Assembly (NCBI GenBank): GCA_963754645.1
Contig: CAVWGP010000006.1
Span: forward strand, 1 to 64,000
Reading direction: 5' to 3'
Source of the DNA: CAVWGP01 sp963754645
GTDB lineage: Bacteria > Pseudomonadota > Alphaproteobacteria > Bin65
DNA: 64,000 nucleotides
Part shown: piece by piece, positions 46,288 through 56,142 of the stretch
Layout: each line of letters opens with the position of its first letter
Numbering within the stretch: position 1 is the stretch's first letter
Notes under the pieces: model-generated
What the model was told of the DNA's origin: nothing
Database searches by the model: none
Seen by the model: the letters and a program-made list of their open reading frames with translations, nothing else
Position numbers and translations under genes: made by a program

Positions 46288-47880
46288 ATGGACTTGCTCC
46301 CGCCAGCTACCGTTGCCGTCTCGGGGCACCGCGCGGCGGCGCCAGAGATCGACCAGCCCAACAGCATCGGCACGAGCCAGCGCCAGGGCGAAGCCAACCA
46401 TTTCTTCGCCCTGGCCCACGGAGCACGCCTGAACAGCTACTCTGTGGAAGATCTGTGGAAAAGATGTTCTGGGCGCGGGCGGATTTGGAATTACCTACAA
46501 GGCGCGCGAGGACGTCACCGAGCGCGAGGTTGCGATCAAGGAATACCTACCGGCCGCACTGGCGACCCGCGACGGGGACGGCACCACGGTGCGTCCGCTC
46601 AGCACCGGTGCGCCGCGCGATTTCGAATGGGGCTTGGAGCGATTTCGGCAGGAAGCGAAGCTGCTAATCGAATTCCATCATCCGAACATCGCTCCGGTGC
46701 TCGCGTATTTCGAAACCAACGGCACCGGCTATCTCGTCATGGAGTTCCAGGACGAACCAGCCTAGCGAAGATGCTGCGCGCGGCGCATACCATGTCCGAG
46801 GCGGAGGTTCTGCAGTTCATCGTGCCCTTGCTCGACGGCGTCGAAGAGGTCCATCGCCACGGCCTTCTCCACCGCGACATAAAGCCCGAAAACATCCTGA
46901 TACGCCGCGACGGCACACCGGTGCTGCTCGATTTCGGCGCAGCGCGCCGCGCACTGGGCGAGCGCCCGGTGAAGTTCACGACCATACTCACGGAAGGATA
47001 CGCGCCGTTCGAGCAATATGCCGGAACCGAAAACCAGGGCTCTCCGAGCGACATCTATGCGCTCGCGGCGGTGATGTTCCACGCCCTTTGCGGCAACCCG
47101 CCCGTGGGAGCGCCGCTGCGGGCGACAGCCAAGCTGGGCGGCAACACCGATCCGTTGGCAAATGATCTCGCGGCGCTGCGTGCCCGCATTTCTTCGGATG
47201 TCGCCTTCGCGATCGAAGCGGGCCTACGCGTAGTGGACAAGGAGAGGCCTCAAACAATTGCGGCCTTCCGCGAGCTGCTGGTGCCCGCACCGTCGTCGAC
47301 GGCAAATGTGCCGTCCGTTGCCGCCACGCCCTCGGCGATCACACTTGTTCCCGATCTGGTGCAGCGGGGTGAGGCGCCAAAGTATCCACCGCCTTGGCGA
47401 CCCGCTCCGCGCCATCGTCGGGCGCAGCGTGCTGTGCTGTTCGTCGCGGGCATTTTCGCGGCCGCAGGCGCTGCTCTCTTTGTCGGCGATCCTCAGGATA
47501 GGCTGGGCGAGGCCCTTCAACGCAGCGAGATGAGTGGGCAGCGGTCGGCTGCGCCGCGCAGGAACGGACCAGAAAATTTGGACGGCCATTGGTCCGACAC
47601 CGATGAGCGGCGTGGCGCCGAGGACCCGGAATTCGAGCAGCGCAAGGAGAAAGCCCTGATCGAATACCAAAAACGACAGCTCGATTGGATTGAGGAGGAG
47701 CGGCGCCAAGTCCATGCCGCAATCCGAGCGGCTGCGGCCGAACGCCAGAGAGTGGCCGAGGCTGAACGCCAGAAAGCGTCCGAAGCCGAGGCTAAGAAAA
47801 GAACGGATACGAGCGGCCCTGCGGCTCCGCCGCCCGATACCGCACCCCCAAATCCGCTCCGCGGCTTGAGGCTCTGGTGA
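46288..47880 (+). pseudogene. membrane Ser/Thr protein kinase, two or more frameshifts
   Basis: Hanks-type kinase. The ATG follows AGGAGAATCGTT. The N-lobe is in a shifted frame (GAGGFGITYKAREDVTEREV, AIKEYLPAALATRDG, ATP loop and Lys). The rest is in the starting frame: HGLLHRDIKPENILIRRDG (catalytic loop), VLLDFGAARRALGE (DFG) and TEGYAPFEQYAGTENQGSPS. After the kinase domain come a membrane helix (AVLFVAGIFAAAGAALFVG), a charged coiled-coil (FEQRKEKALIEYQKRQLDWI ... AEAERQKASEAEAKKR) and a Pro-rich end. Shifts lie near 46,465 and 46,755. Its stop is 5 bp before an IS3 fragment, so the true end may be lost. Confidence 0.8.
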
Positions 47881-47884
47881 TCGC

Positions 47885-48214
47885 AGCGCCTATCCGAAGA
47901 CGATTTGGCTCGACAATGGGCCTGAGTTCATCAGCAAAGAGCTCGATCTGTGGGCGTTCGTGCGCGGTGTCACGCTCGACTTCTCGAGGCCCGGCAAGCC
48001 GACGGACAATGCGTTCATCGAAAGCCTGAACGGCAAGTTCCGCAGCGAGTGCCTGAACACGAACTGGTTCCGCAGCCTCGACGAGGCGGCACGAAAATGC
48101 GAGGCTTGGCGTAGAGACTACAATGAGGTTCGACCGCACAGCGCGATCGGCAACCAAGTGCCTGTAGCGCTTCATCGGACGGCCGGCAACCCCGGCCAGC
48201 CGGCCGTCCGATGA
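47885..48214 (+). mobile_element. IS3-family transposase OrfB, 3' remnant
   Basis: C-terminal ~109 residues of an IS3-type integrase-fold transposase: YPKTIWLDNGPEFISKELDL with the second catalytic Asp, GVTLDFSRPGKPTDNAFIES with the Glu, and CEAWRRDYNEVRPHSAIGN. The first two thirds are missing at the junction with the kinase gene. The last codons and stop lie inside an 18 bp inverted repeat. Confidence 0.82.
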
Positions 48215-48216
48215 AG
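48170..48216. repeat. 18 bp perfect inverted repeat at the IS3 remnant end
   Basis: CTTCATCGGACGGCCGGC (48170-48187) and its exact reverse complement (48199-48216) are separated by 11 bases. The second arm spans the stop codon of the transposase remnant (48212-48214). It would form a strong hairpin in RNA; no T run follows. Confidence 0.8.
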
Positions 48217-48293
48217 CCGGAATTTTACGGCGCGAAGTGGTCCAAGATTGGGGACAGGCTCATGGACTGCACCCCTCGGGTGAGACACGGAAA

Positions 48294-49240
48294 TCAGGGA
48301 CAGGTTGCAATGACCGCCGGATCGGGCCGCTGCGCAGCGGCCCGATCCGGCGGCAAATTTGCTTCGAACTCGGCCGGGGGGCGATAATCGAGCGCGGAAT
48401 GTAGCCGCTGCGTGTTGTAGACCTGCTCGATGAACCTGCCAATTGTCCGCCGCGCATCGTCGGCGTCGCGATAGGCGCGCCCGTCGACCTCTTCCTGCTT
48501 GAGCGTTTTCATGAAGCTCTCCGCCTTGGCGTTGTCGTAGGGATTGCCGACGCGGCTCATGCTCGCCTGGATGCCGTGGGCGCCGAGCAGGGCCGTGTAG
48601 TCGCCGCAGGCGTATTGCACGCCCCGGTCGGAATGGTGGATGAGGCCGCCCCGCGCGGGCCGCCGCGCCGACAGCGCCATGGCGAGCGCCGCCACGGCGA
48701 GGCTGGCCTGCAAATGGTTCGCCAACGCCCATCCGACGACACGGCGGCTGAAAGCGTCCAAGACAATGGCCAGGTAGGCGAACTCCTCGAGCAGGCGGAC
48801 GTAGGTGATGTCGGACACCCAGAGCTGATCGAGGCCGGTCGGCGTCATGCCGCGCGCCAGGTTCGGCACCACGCGCCAGCCATGGCGCGAGACGGTCGTG
48901 ACCGGCACGAACGGCCGCGTCCGCAGGCACAGCAGATTGTCCTGCCGCATCAAGCGCAGCACGCGCTTGCGGTTCGCCACCAGGCCGTCGCGCCGCAACT
49001 GCGCGGCGATCCGCCGATAGCCATAGTGACGGTGCGCGAGCGCGAGACGCTGGATCGCGTCGCGCACGCTGGTCTCCTCCTGGCGCGGCGCCGAAGCCTG
49101 CCACTGGCGGTAGTACCCCGCCCGGTTCAACCGAGCGAGGGCGCACATGCGCTCGACCGTGAGTTTGCCTTGCGGCAGCGCCGGCGTCATCGCCGCGATG
49201 ACGGCGTAGACGCCGTCGCGCCAGGCCCGGCGCTCGGCCG
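48294..49240 (-). CDS. IS3-family transposase OrfB (DDE integrase core)
   Basis: Catalytic product. The N-terminal helical part AVIAAMTPALPQGKLTVERM with LARLNRAGYYRQW is followed by HRHYGYRRIAAQLRRDG, then the rve core with first Asp in LDQLWVSDITYVRLLEEFAY, second in GLIHHSDRGVQYACGDYTAL and Glu in NPYDNAKAESFMKTLKQEEV. The start is not certain: IS3 elements usually make OrfAB by -1 frameshifting, and a seven-T run (minus strand, 49273-49279) in the overlap with orfA is a suitable slippery site. Confidence 0.85.
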
Positions 49241-49599
49241 GCGCGTCCCCTGACTTGCCGCAAGGCTTGCCGAAAAAAATCCAGCTCCACCTGTTGCTGG
49301 CCGATCTTGCGCTCCAGCTCGCCCAGCCGCTGCTCGGCCTTGGCCAACGCGACGACCGCCGGCGGCGCTGTCGGTTCCGGCCCGGGCGCGGCCGGCTCGA
49401 TCGTCGCCGCCTTGCGCGGGCGCCCGCGCTGACGCAATGCCAGCGCTCCGCCCGCCCGGAAATTGTCCCGCCATTTATACAGATCCTTGCGCAGAACCTT
49501 GAGCTCGCGCGCAAGCGCGCTCACGTTCTCGCCGGCCAGCATGCGCCGAACCGCCGACAACTTCATCTCTCGACTGAATACACGGGCTTTCTTCGACAT
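49241..49599 (-). CDS. IS3-family OrfA (helix-turn-helix)
   Basis: DNA-binding partner: MSKKARVFSREMKLSAVRRM, LAGENVSALARELKVLRKDL and YKWRDNFRAGG form the HTH, followed by an Ala/Pro linker and a leucine-zipper-like helix (LAKAEQRLGELERKIGQQQV). The frame happens to stay open far past this point (to 48172), so the 3' end given here is only where the family's OrfA homology stops. A T7 run at 49273-49279 is the candidate site for frameshifting into orfB. Confidence 0.75.
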
Positions 49600-49694
49600 C
49601 AGTTCTCCTCTTGAGAACTGTCCCCTTTATTCCTGTCTCACTTTAGGGGTCCACTCCACCCATCAATCAATAAAGCGTAGTGAAAACTGAGCCG

Positions 49695-49883
49695 CCGGAG
49701 CAGAACCGGCGGAATGCCGCGCGTTGCTCCGGATTTCGCGACAAATCAGCGGTCTCCCGCTACGCTTTCGAGTTGAAATACGCCCGAAACAGCGGCAAAA
49801 CGCCGACTCTCGCGGCCGCGCAGTTGAAAATTAGGACTGGCTGGCGCAGCGAACGGTCCTGAAATCCAACATTCTCTGGGGCC
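49695..49883 (+). repeat. ~189 bp direct repeat, left copy
   Basis: Begins CCGGAGCAGAACCGGCGGAA, contains the inverted pair CCGGAGCA...TGCTCCGG, and ends CTGAAATCCAACATTCTCTG-GGGCC. The same sequence recurs in the same orientation at 60286-60473, with the first ~45 and last ~35 bases nearly identical and the middle more diverged. It lies 36 bp past the IS3 element. I do not recognise the family. The two copies bracket the whole catabolic cassette. Confidence 0.85.
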
Positions 49884-50060
49884 GCCCGGTGATCCTGTAC
49901 CCGCGCCCCCGAATTCGGCACGGGCTGACTGGCGAGTCAATCCGCCTGGCAATCTATGCAGGGATGGCCTCGCACACCCACGTACGTCGGTGTCGGCACC
50001 ATTGTCACCTTTAAGCCAAGCCGCTAGTCTTTCTGGAATACAGAAAATGATGGTGCGCAA

Positions 50061-50453
50061 TTGACCGTAGTGTCCGGTACCGGCATTCATCAGGCAATCA
50101 CCTTTCTATTCACCCGGGACCTCGAGGCGGGCGAACGCTTCTATGGTCAGGTCCTCGGCTTACCGCTCGTCTACAGTCGCGAGCGCGTGCGCATATTCGG
50201 AGCCAGCCGGCACTGCTTTATTGGCCTGACGGCACTGCCGGGGCGCGTGTCGCAGCCTGACGGCATGACATTGGCGCTGGCCGTCGAGGATGTGCGGGCT
50301 TGGTATGATAGACTGACCGGTGCTGGTGTCGCCGTCGATCATCCGCCGCAATATAATGAATCGTTCGCTATCGAGTTTTTCAGCATCCGTGACCCGTTTG
50401 GTTACAAGATCGAGATTTTGTCGATGTGCGATCCGGCGTGGCCGCCGCCATGA
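50061..50453 (+). CDS. VOC (glyoxalase/dioxygenase superfamily) protein
   Basis: 130 residues of the vicinal-oxygen-chelate fold: two beta-alpha-beta-beta-beta repeats with ITFLFTRDLEAGERFYGQVL, the metal-ligand position His in GASRHCFIGLTALP, GMTLALAVEDVRAWYDRLTG and C-terminal AIEFFSIRDPFGYKIEILSM with a Glu ligand. Substrate not predictable. The start is TTG 50061 or GTG 50070; neither has a strong ribosome binding site. It is the first gene of the cassette, 37 bp upstream of the binding-protein gene. Confidence 0.8.
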   Translation: MTVVSGTGIHQAITFLFTRDLEAGERFYGQVLGLPLVYSRERVRIFGASRHCFIGLTALPGRVSQPDGMTLALAVEDVRAWYDRLTGAGVAVDHPPQYNESFAIEFFSIRDPFGYKIEILSMCDPAWPPP

Positions 50454-50490
50454 CCGGTCATTCGATCACGAACGCAAGAATGGTGGAAAT

Positions 50491-52074
50491 ATGATCAGGA
50501 CCTTGACGTTTGCCCTTGCGGCCCTTGCATTGATCTCGGCGCCCGTGTCCGAAGCCAAACAGTTCCGTTATGCCAGCCAAGGCGACCCCCGGACGCTCGA
50601 CCCGCATGCCATGAACGAACAGGTCACGCTGATGGTTCAGCAGCAGATCTACGATCCGCTGATCGGACGCGACAAGAATTTCGGGCTCGAGCCGAGCCTG
50701 GCGCTGCGCTGGGAACGTGCTGGCGACAAAGGCTGGCGATTCCACCTGCGATCTGGCGTGCGTTTTCATGAAGGGCAGGCCTTCACGGCCGACGACGTAA
50801 AGTTTTCGATCGAGCGCGCAAAGCCGGGCTCGCAGTTTCGCGCTTTTCTCGCCCACATTACCGACGTGAAAGTGATCGACCCGATGACGGTCGAGGTTGC
50901 GACCAACGAATTCGATCCTCTCTTGCCGAGCAAGCTTACGGTGCTGAATGTCATGAACAAGGAGTGGACCGAACGCAACAAGTCCGCCAAGGTCAGCGAC
51001 ATCGGGCAAGACAAGGAAGAGATTTTTGCAACCCGCAATGCGAATGGAACAGGACCTTACCGCCTCAAGTCGCGGGAACCGAATGTGCGTACGGTGCTGG
51101 TCCGGAATGATCAGTGGTGGGGCAAGAACGAAGGCAATGTTACGGAAGCGATCTATACGCCGATCGCCAACGCCGCGACGCGAATCGCCGCGCTGCTGTC
51201 GGGCGAGATCGACATGATCCTCGACACACCGGTGCAGGACATTCCGCGCCTCGAACGCAGCCCCGGTCACAAGCTGCAAAGCGGACTCGAGCTGCGCACA
51301 ATTCTGCTCGGCATGGACCAGAACCGTGACCAGCCGCCCTATCTCACCGATAAATCCGGCAAGCCTTTGGCTAAGAACCCGTTCAAGGATCGCCGCGTGC
51401 GACAGGCTTTCGCGCATGCGGTCGATGTCGACTCGATCGTCACGCGGGTCATGCGCGGCTACGCAACCCCATCGGGCATGTTGTCCATTCCAGGGCTCGT
51501 CGGCTACGCCCAGGACCTGGACGTGCGCCCGAAGTTCGATCTCGCACGCGCCAAGGCACTTATGGCGGATGCGGGCCATGCCGACGGCTTCAAGGTCACG
51601 CTCCTTTGCACGAACGACCGCTACGTAAACGACACCCAAGTGTGCCGCGCGATAGCCGCCATGCTGGCGCAGATCGGCGTCGAAGTCGAAGTCGATTCGG
51701 TGACGCGCAACGTCTATTTCACGCGCCTTCTCGCACTCGACACCGGCTTCTACATCATCGGGCTCACCTCCAATCTGGGCGACACTTTCGACATCTTGCA
51801 GTCCAACCTGATGACCCGCGCGCCGCCGGATGGGCAGGTCAATTTTGGCCGCTGGAGCAACAAGGACTTTGACACAGCAGTCAATCGACTGAAAATCGAG
51901 CCAGATCCCGCAGCACGGATGGCACTCTACCGGCAGGCACTGACGATCGCCCGCGACGATGTCGGCGACATCCGCCTCTACCACCAGAAACTTGTCTGGG
52001 GCATGCGCAAGAACATCGACATGCATATTCGCGCCGACAATTTCGTCATCCTCAAGTGGGTGACCGTCAACTGA
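50491..52074 (+). CDS. ABC transporter periplasmic substrate-binding protein (dipeptide/oligopeptide family 5)
   Basis: 527 residues with signal peptide MIRTLTFALAALALISAPVS cut after SEA. Family 5 (DppA/OppA-like) signatures: YASQGDPRTLDPHAMNEQVT, LRSGVRFHEGQAFTADDVKF, RNANGTGPYRLKSREPN and FKDRRVRQAFAHAVDVDSIV. Such proteins bind peptides, but also nickel, glutathione and other small amides. The ATG at 50491 follows GGTGG. It is linked to two permease genes and the HyuA/HyuB genes, so its ligand may be the cyclic amide they cleave. Confidence 0.92.
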   Translation: MIRTLTFALAALALISAPVSEAKQFRYASQGDPRTLDPHAMNEQVTLMVQQQIYDPLIGRDKNFGLEPSLALRWERAGDKGWRFHLRSGVRFHEGQAFTADDVKFSIERAKPGSQFRAFLAHITDVKVIDPMTVEVATNEFDPLLPSKLTVLNVMNKEWTERNKSAKVSDIGQDKEEIFATRNANGTGPYRLKSREPNVRTVLVRNDQWWGKNEGNVTEAIYTPIANAATRIAALLSGEIDMILDTPVQDIPRLERSPGHKLQSGLELRTILLGMDQNRDQPPYLTDKSGKPLAKNPFKDRRVRQAFAHAVDVDSIVTRVMRGYATPSGMLSIPGLVGYAQDLDVRPKFDLARAKALMADAGHADGFKVTLLCTNDRYVNDTQVCRAIAAMLAQIGVEVEVDSVTRNVYFTRLLALDTGFYIIGLTSNLGDTFDILQSNLMTRAPPDGQVNFGRWSNKDFDTAVNRLKIEPDPAARMALYRQALTIARDDVGDIRLYHQKLVWGMRKNIDMHIRADNFVILKWVTVN

Positions 52075-52117
52075 CGCGCGCAGTGGCGCGTGGTCGATTC
52101 GCGCCGAATTATCGGCT

Positions 52118-53092
52118 ATGATTTCATATCTCGCCGCGCGGCTGTTTCAGGCGCTCATCGTCATACTGGTGGTTGCGCTTATCAGCTTCGGCCTGTTTCG
52201 GTTCATCGGCGACCCGGTTGCAAGCGTGCTCGGGCTCGATGTGCCGCAGAGCGAGCGCGATCGGCTGCGCACAGACCTTGGCCTCGACCGGTCGTTGATC
52301 GAACAGTACGGATACTTCGTCGCCCGAACGGCGACCGGCAATTTCGGCCTGAGCTACCAGAGCTCGCGGCCGGTGGTCGACATCATCGCGGAGCGGCTGC
52401 CGGCGACCATTGAGCTCGCCTTCGCCGCCGCTCTGCTTGCCGTACTAGTCGGCATTCCGGTCGGCGTCTATACCGCGCTGCACCGCGAATTGTTGTTGTC
52501 GCGCTTTCTTCTGATCGGCTCGCTTGTCGGAGTCTCGCTGCCGACCTTCGTCATTGGCATCCTGCTGATTCTGGTCTTTTCCGTCGTTCTTGGCTGGCTG
52601 CCGTCCTTCGGGCGGGGCGAGGTCGTCAAGCTTGGCTGGTGGAGTTCCGGCCTGTTCACGACGAGCGGGCTGAAAGCGTTGATTTTGCCGGCCGTGTCGC
52701 TCGCGCTCGTCCAGCTCACACTCACGATGCGCCTTGTCCGAGCGGCGATGATCGAGGTATTGCGCACCGACTTCATCAAGTTTGCCCATGCGCGCGGCCT
52801 GACACGGCGGGCCATCCACTACGCGCACGCGCTGCGCAACACGCTAGTTCCGGTGATCACCATCATCGGTCTCAATTTCGGCACGCTCATCGCCTTCGCC
52901 ATCGTTACGGAGACGGTGTTCCAATGGCCTGGCCTGGGCCAACTTTTCATCCAATCAGTTTCGGTTGTCGACGCACCAGTCCTCAGCGCTTTCCTGATTC
53001 TTGTCTCGACGTTCTTTGTTCTGATCAACCTTGTGGTCGATTTGCTATATTTCGCGGTCGATCCGCGAATACGCGCGGCGGTGCAGTTGTGA
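52118..53092 (+). CDS. ABC transporter permease, DppB-like
   Basis: 324-residue inner-membrane permease with about six helices. The N-terminal LFQALIVILVVALISFGLFR and the BPD_transp_1 region with the coupling-helix EAA-like motif (EVLRTDFIKFAHARGLTRRA) are visible; the C-terminus LVDLLYFAVDPRI is typical of DppB/OppB. It forms a heterodimer with the next permease, whose start it overlaps (GTGA). Confidence 0.93.
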   Translation: MISYLAARLFQALIVILVVALISFGLFRFIGDPVASVLGLDVPQSERDRLRTDLGLDRSLIEQYGYFVARTATGNFGLSYQSSRPVVDIIAERLPATIELAFAAALLAVLVGIPVGVYTALHRELLLSRFLLIGSLVGVSLPTFVIGILLILVFSVVLGWLPSFGRGEVVKLGWWSSGLFTTSGLKALILPAVSLALVQLTLTMRLVRAAMIEVLRTDFIKFAHARGLTRRAIHYAHALRNTLVPVITIIGLNFGTLIAFAIVTETVFQWPGLGQLFIQSVSVVDAPVLSAFLILVSTFFVLINLVVDLLYFAVDPRIRAAVQL

Positions 53093-54033
53093 GCATGCCA
53101 CGCGCGGCACGAAACCGAATAGCCTCGCTCTTGTCTCGCGCGCTGGATCACGACTTCGCTTACCGATTTTTCAGATCGCCGCTCGCCATCGTGTCGGCGA
53201 TGTTTTGCGCCATTTTTGTCCTGGCCGCGATTTTTGCGCCCTATATTGCCCCGACCAATCCGTTCGACCTCAGTTCACTCAATCTCATCGATTCGAACCT
53301 GCCACCGGCCTGGAACTCGGGTGGCAAGGCGAAGTATCTGCTCGGCACCGACACGCAGGGTGCGGACGTTTTCTCGTCGATCTTGTTCGGCGCACGTGTG
53401 TCGCTTGTCGTCGGGTTCGGCTCGGTGGTGCTGTCGCTGCTGATTGGCGTGCCGATCGGACTGATCAGCGGCTACCTCGGCGGCCGTGTCGATTCGCTGT
53501 TCATGCGCATCGCCGACATCCAGCTTACATTCCCGGCAATATTGATCGCACTTCTGATCGGCGGTGTTGCTCAGGCAACCCTGTCGCAGAGTTCGCGCGC
53601 AATGCTCGCTGTGCCGGTGCTGATTGCCGCTATCGGCATATCCAACTGGGTGCAATACGCCCGCACAGTGCGTGCCTCGACTTTGGTCGAACGGGGCAAG
53701 GAATATGTCCTGGCCGCGCGCGTCATCGGACGTGGGACGCCTGCGATCATTTTTACGCACGTCCTACCCAACGTGATGGGACCGGTATTGGTGATCGCCA
53801 CAATCAATCTGGCGTTTGCGATCATCACCGAAGCGACTCTATCCTTTCTCGGCGTCGGCGTTTCGGCGACGCGGCCATCGCTGGGCATGTTGATTCGCTT
53901 CGGCAACGATTATCTTTTTTCAGGGGAGTGGTGGATGGTGGTGTTTCCGAGCTTGGCGCTCGTGCTGCTCGCGCTTTCAGTCAACTTGCTGGGTGACTGG
54001 CTGCGCGAGACGCTCGATCCCAAACTGCGCTAG
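53089..54033 (+). CDS. ABC transporter permease, DppC-like
   Basis: 314-residue second permease. The N-terminal OppC_N-type segment (FRSPLAIVSAMFCAIFVLAA) is followed by LLGTDTQGADVFSSILFGAR, the coupling region VERGKEYVLAARVIGRGTPA, and C-terminal LLALSVNLLGDWLRETLDPK. The start is GTG 53089, overlapping the upstream stop, or ATG 53095. It is immediately followed by hyuA (2 bp) with no ATPase gene; energising subunits must be encoded elsewhere. Confidence 0.92.
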   Translation: MSMPRAARNRIASLLSRALDHDFAYRFFRSPLAIVSAMFCAIFVLAAIFAPYIAPTNPFDLSSLNLIDSNLPPAWNSGGKAKYLLGTDTQGADVFSSILFGARVSLVVGFGSVVLSLLIGVPIGLISGYLGGRVDSLFMRIADIQLTFPAILIALLIGGVAQATLSQSSRAMLAVPVLIAAIGISNWVQYARTVRASTLVERGKEYVLAARVIGRGTPAIIFTHVLPNVMGPVLVIATINLAFAIITEATLSFLGVGVSATRPSLGMLIRFGNDYLFSGEWWMVVFPSLALVLLALSVNLLGDWLRETLDPKLR

Positions 54034-54035
54034 CC

Positions 54036-56112
54036 ATGCTAGGCGCTTGCCGCGTTGGCATCGATGTCGGTGGCACGTTCACCGATTTCGTCCTCGCCGA
54101 CCGCACAAGCGGGCGCCTCGTCTACTACAAGGAACCGAGCACGCCCGATGAGCCGGCCGAAGCGGTCGCGCAAGGCCTATTGGGACTGTTGGACAGAGCC
54201 GGCGCTGCACCGGCCGATCTGGAGCTTGTCGTCCATGGCACGACAATCGCGCTCAACGCCATCCTGCAGCGCCGGGGCGCCAGGGTGGCCCTTGTCATCT
54301 CGCAAGGCTTCGGCGACACGATGGAGCTCGGCCGCGGCGGCTTACCCAATTCGTACAATTATAAGCATCCTAAGCAGAAACCGCTGATTCCGCGCGATCT
54401 CGTTTTCGAGCTTTCGGCGCGCACGCGAGCCGACGGCACGATCATTGCGCGGCCGGAATCTGCAATGTTGTCCGCGCTCGCCGATCGTATCAAGGCTGCG
54501 GCAGTCGACGCCGTCTCGGTCGCGCTCATCAACGCCTATGCGTATCCGGAACTTGAGAACGAGATCGCGGACGCTTTGGAGCGGCTATTGCCGGACCTGC
54601 CGATGACGCGCTCGGCACGCCTGTGGCCCGAGATCCGCGAATACGAGCGTACATTGATCACGGCGTTCAACGGCTTCGTGCATCCCTTGATGGACCGCTA
54701 CTACGCCAGCCTGGAACAGCGGCTGAAGGCGATCGGGGTGTCGGCACCAATCTATGTCACTACCTCCAATGGCGGCACGATCAGCGTCGAGTCGGCGCGG
54801 CGGCGACCGGTCGATACGCTGCTATCGGGTCCGGCTTCGGGCGTCGTTGCTGCGTCCCGAATCGCCGAGCATGCTGGTATTCGCCGCATAATTACCGTCG
54901 ATATGGGCGGAACCTCGTCGGACATGTCGATCTCGCAGCTGGGCATGCCCGAATACACGACCCAGAACTCGACTGGGCGAATTTCCGCTTGTGCTGCCGG
55001 TGGTCAATGTCTGGGCGATCGGCGCAGGCGGCGGCTCGATCGTCTGGGTCGATGCGCAAGGCGTGCTCAAGGTCGGGCCGCGCAGTGCCGGCGCTGCGCC
55101 TGGTCCGGTCTGCTATGGCCGTGGTGGTGTCGAGCCAACGATCACCGACTGCTATCTCTTGGCCGGCTATCTCGATCCGGCCCATTTCTTCGGCGGCCGA
55201 ATGCGGCTTGACCGTGACAGCGCCGCCGCAGCATTGGATGGCATCGGCGCAAGGATTGGACTCGAAGGAGCCGATCGCGCCGTGCGGGCCGCCGATGCAG
55301 CCTTGCGCGTCGCGACCGTCAAGATGGCGACGGAGATACTCAAAGGCATGGCGCAGCGCGGGCTTGATCCCGCTGAGTTCGGTCTTATGCCATTCGGCGG
55401 CGCCGGGCCGACACAGGCGAGTCTTCTCGCCGAGGAAGTGCGGCTGAACGCGATTGTGGTGCCACTTTCGCCTGGCACTTTCTGCGCCCTAGGCGCGATT
55501 CTCGCCGACATACGTCGCGATTTCGCGCGCTCCCGTCGCTTGACGCTCGGTGTCGACCGCGATGCGGTGGCCGTGTTGCGGCAGGTCATCGAGGAGCTCA
55601 GGCGGGAGGCGACAGCTTGGATCGCGGCCGAGGGCGCACTGATCGGCAATCCGGCGTTCGAGGTGGCTTGCGACATGCAGTATCCGCGCACTGCATTTGA
55701 GTTGAGCGTCGCATTGCCTCAGGCAGCTTGGCGGAACGGCGACACGGAGGCGATTGCGGAGGCATTCCACGCCGAACATGAGCGGCTATACGGCTTCCGC
55801 GACAAGCAGAGCCCCGTCGATATCACGACTACGCGGTTGCGTGTCACCGGCAAAATGCCGCCGATCACCTTGCCGTCGATTGAACTCCGTGACGCACGGC
55901 CGAAGCCGATCGGCCGCCGCAAGATCTACCAGGCCGGCGCGTGGATCGACGCGGCAGTCTATGCGCGCGCCGATTTCGGCCGCAGTACTTCAGTCAACGG
56001 CCCCGCGATCGTCGAGCAGGAAGACACCACTGTTTGGGTCGCGCCGGGCTGGACGGCAAGCGTCGACCGCGTCGGCAGCCTGCATATCGTGCGCGAGGCA
56101 GCGTCGCGCTAG
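54036..56112 (+). pseudogene. hyuA: hydantoinase/oxoprolinase subunit A, single frameshift
   Basis: HyuA-family ATPase of the N-methylhydantoinase / 5-oxoprolinase / acetone carboxylase group, which activates cyclic amides for hydrolysis with HyuB. N-terminal ASKHA-fold motif CRVGIDVGGTFTDFVLAD, VVHGTTIALNAILQRRGARV, IRRIITVDMGGTSSDMSI, then after the shift VVNVWAIGAGGGSIVWVD, CYGRGGVEPTITDCYLLAGY and FGLMPFGGAGPTQASLLAEE. One extra A at 54966-54967 breaks the frame; removing it restores a ~691-residue protein (QTRLGEFPLVLPVVNV). As everything else is intact, a sequencing error is likely. Confidence 0.9.
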
Positions 56113-56142
56113 GATGAAGGCTGAGCCAAAAGGGCCCGCGTC

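Larger units (their letters stand above)
48263..49658 (-). mobile_element. complete IS3-family insertion sequence
   Basis: About 1.4 kb with imperfect terminal inverted repeats: the left end TGGACTGCACCCCTCGGGTG (48263) and the right end, inverted, TGGAGTGGACCCCTAAAGTG (from 49658) continue matching through GAGACA and GGGACAG. Inside lie two overlapping frames, orfA and orfB, on the minus strand. No clear target duplication is visible. As both ends and the DDE residues are intact, it may be active. Confidence 0.85.

Noticed and set aside
48172..49599. A single 475-residue IS3 protein in the orfA frame
   Set aside because: Past the T7 run this frame turns into Arg/Ala/Gly-rich shadow sequence; the DDE core is in the orfB frame, so frameshifted OrfAB is the sound reading.
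50458..52026. 522-codon minus-strand frame opposite the binding-protein gene
   Set aside because: The plus strand encodes a full family 5 binding protein with signal peptide; the antisense frame has no domain features.
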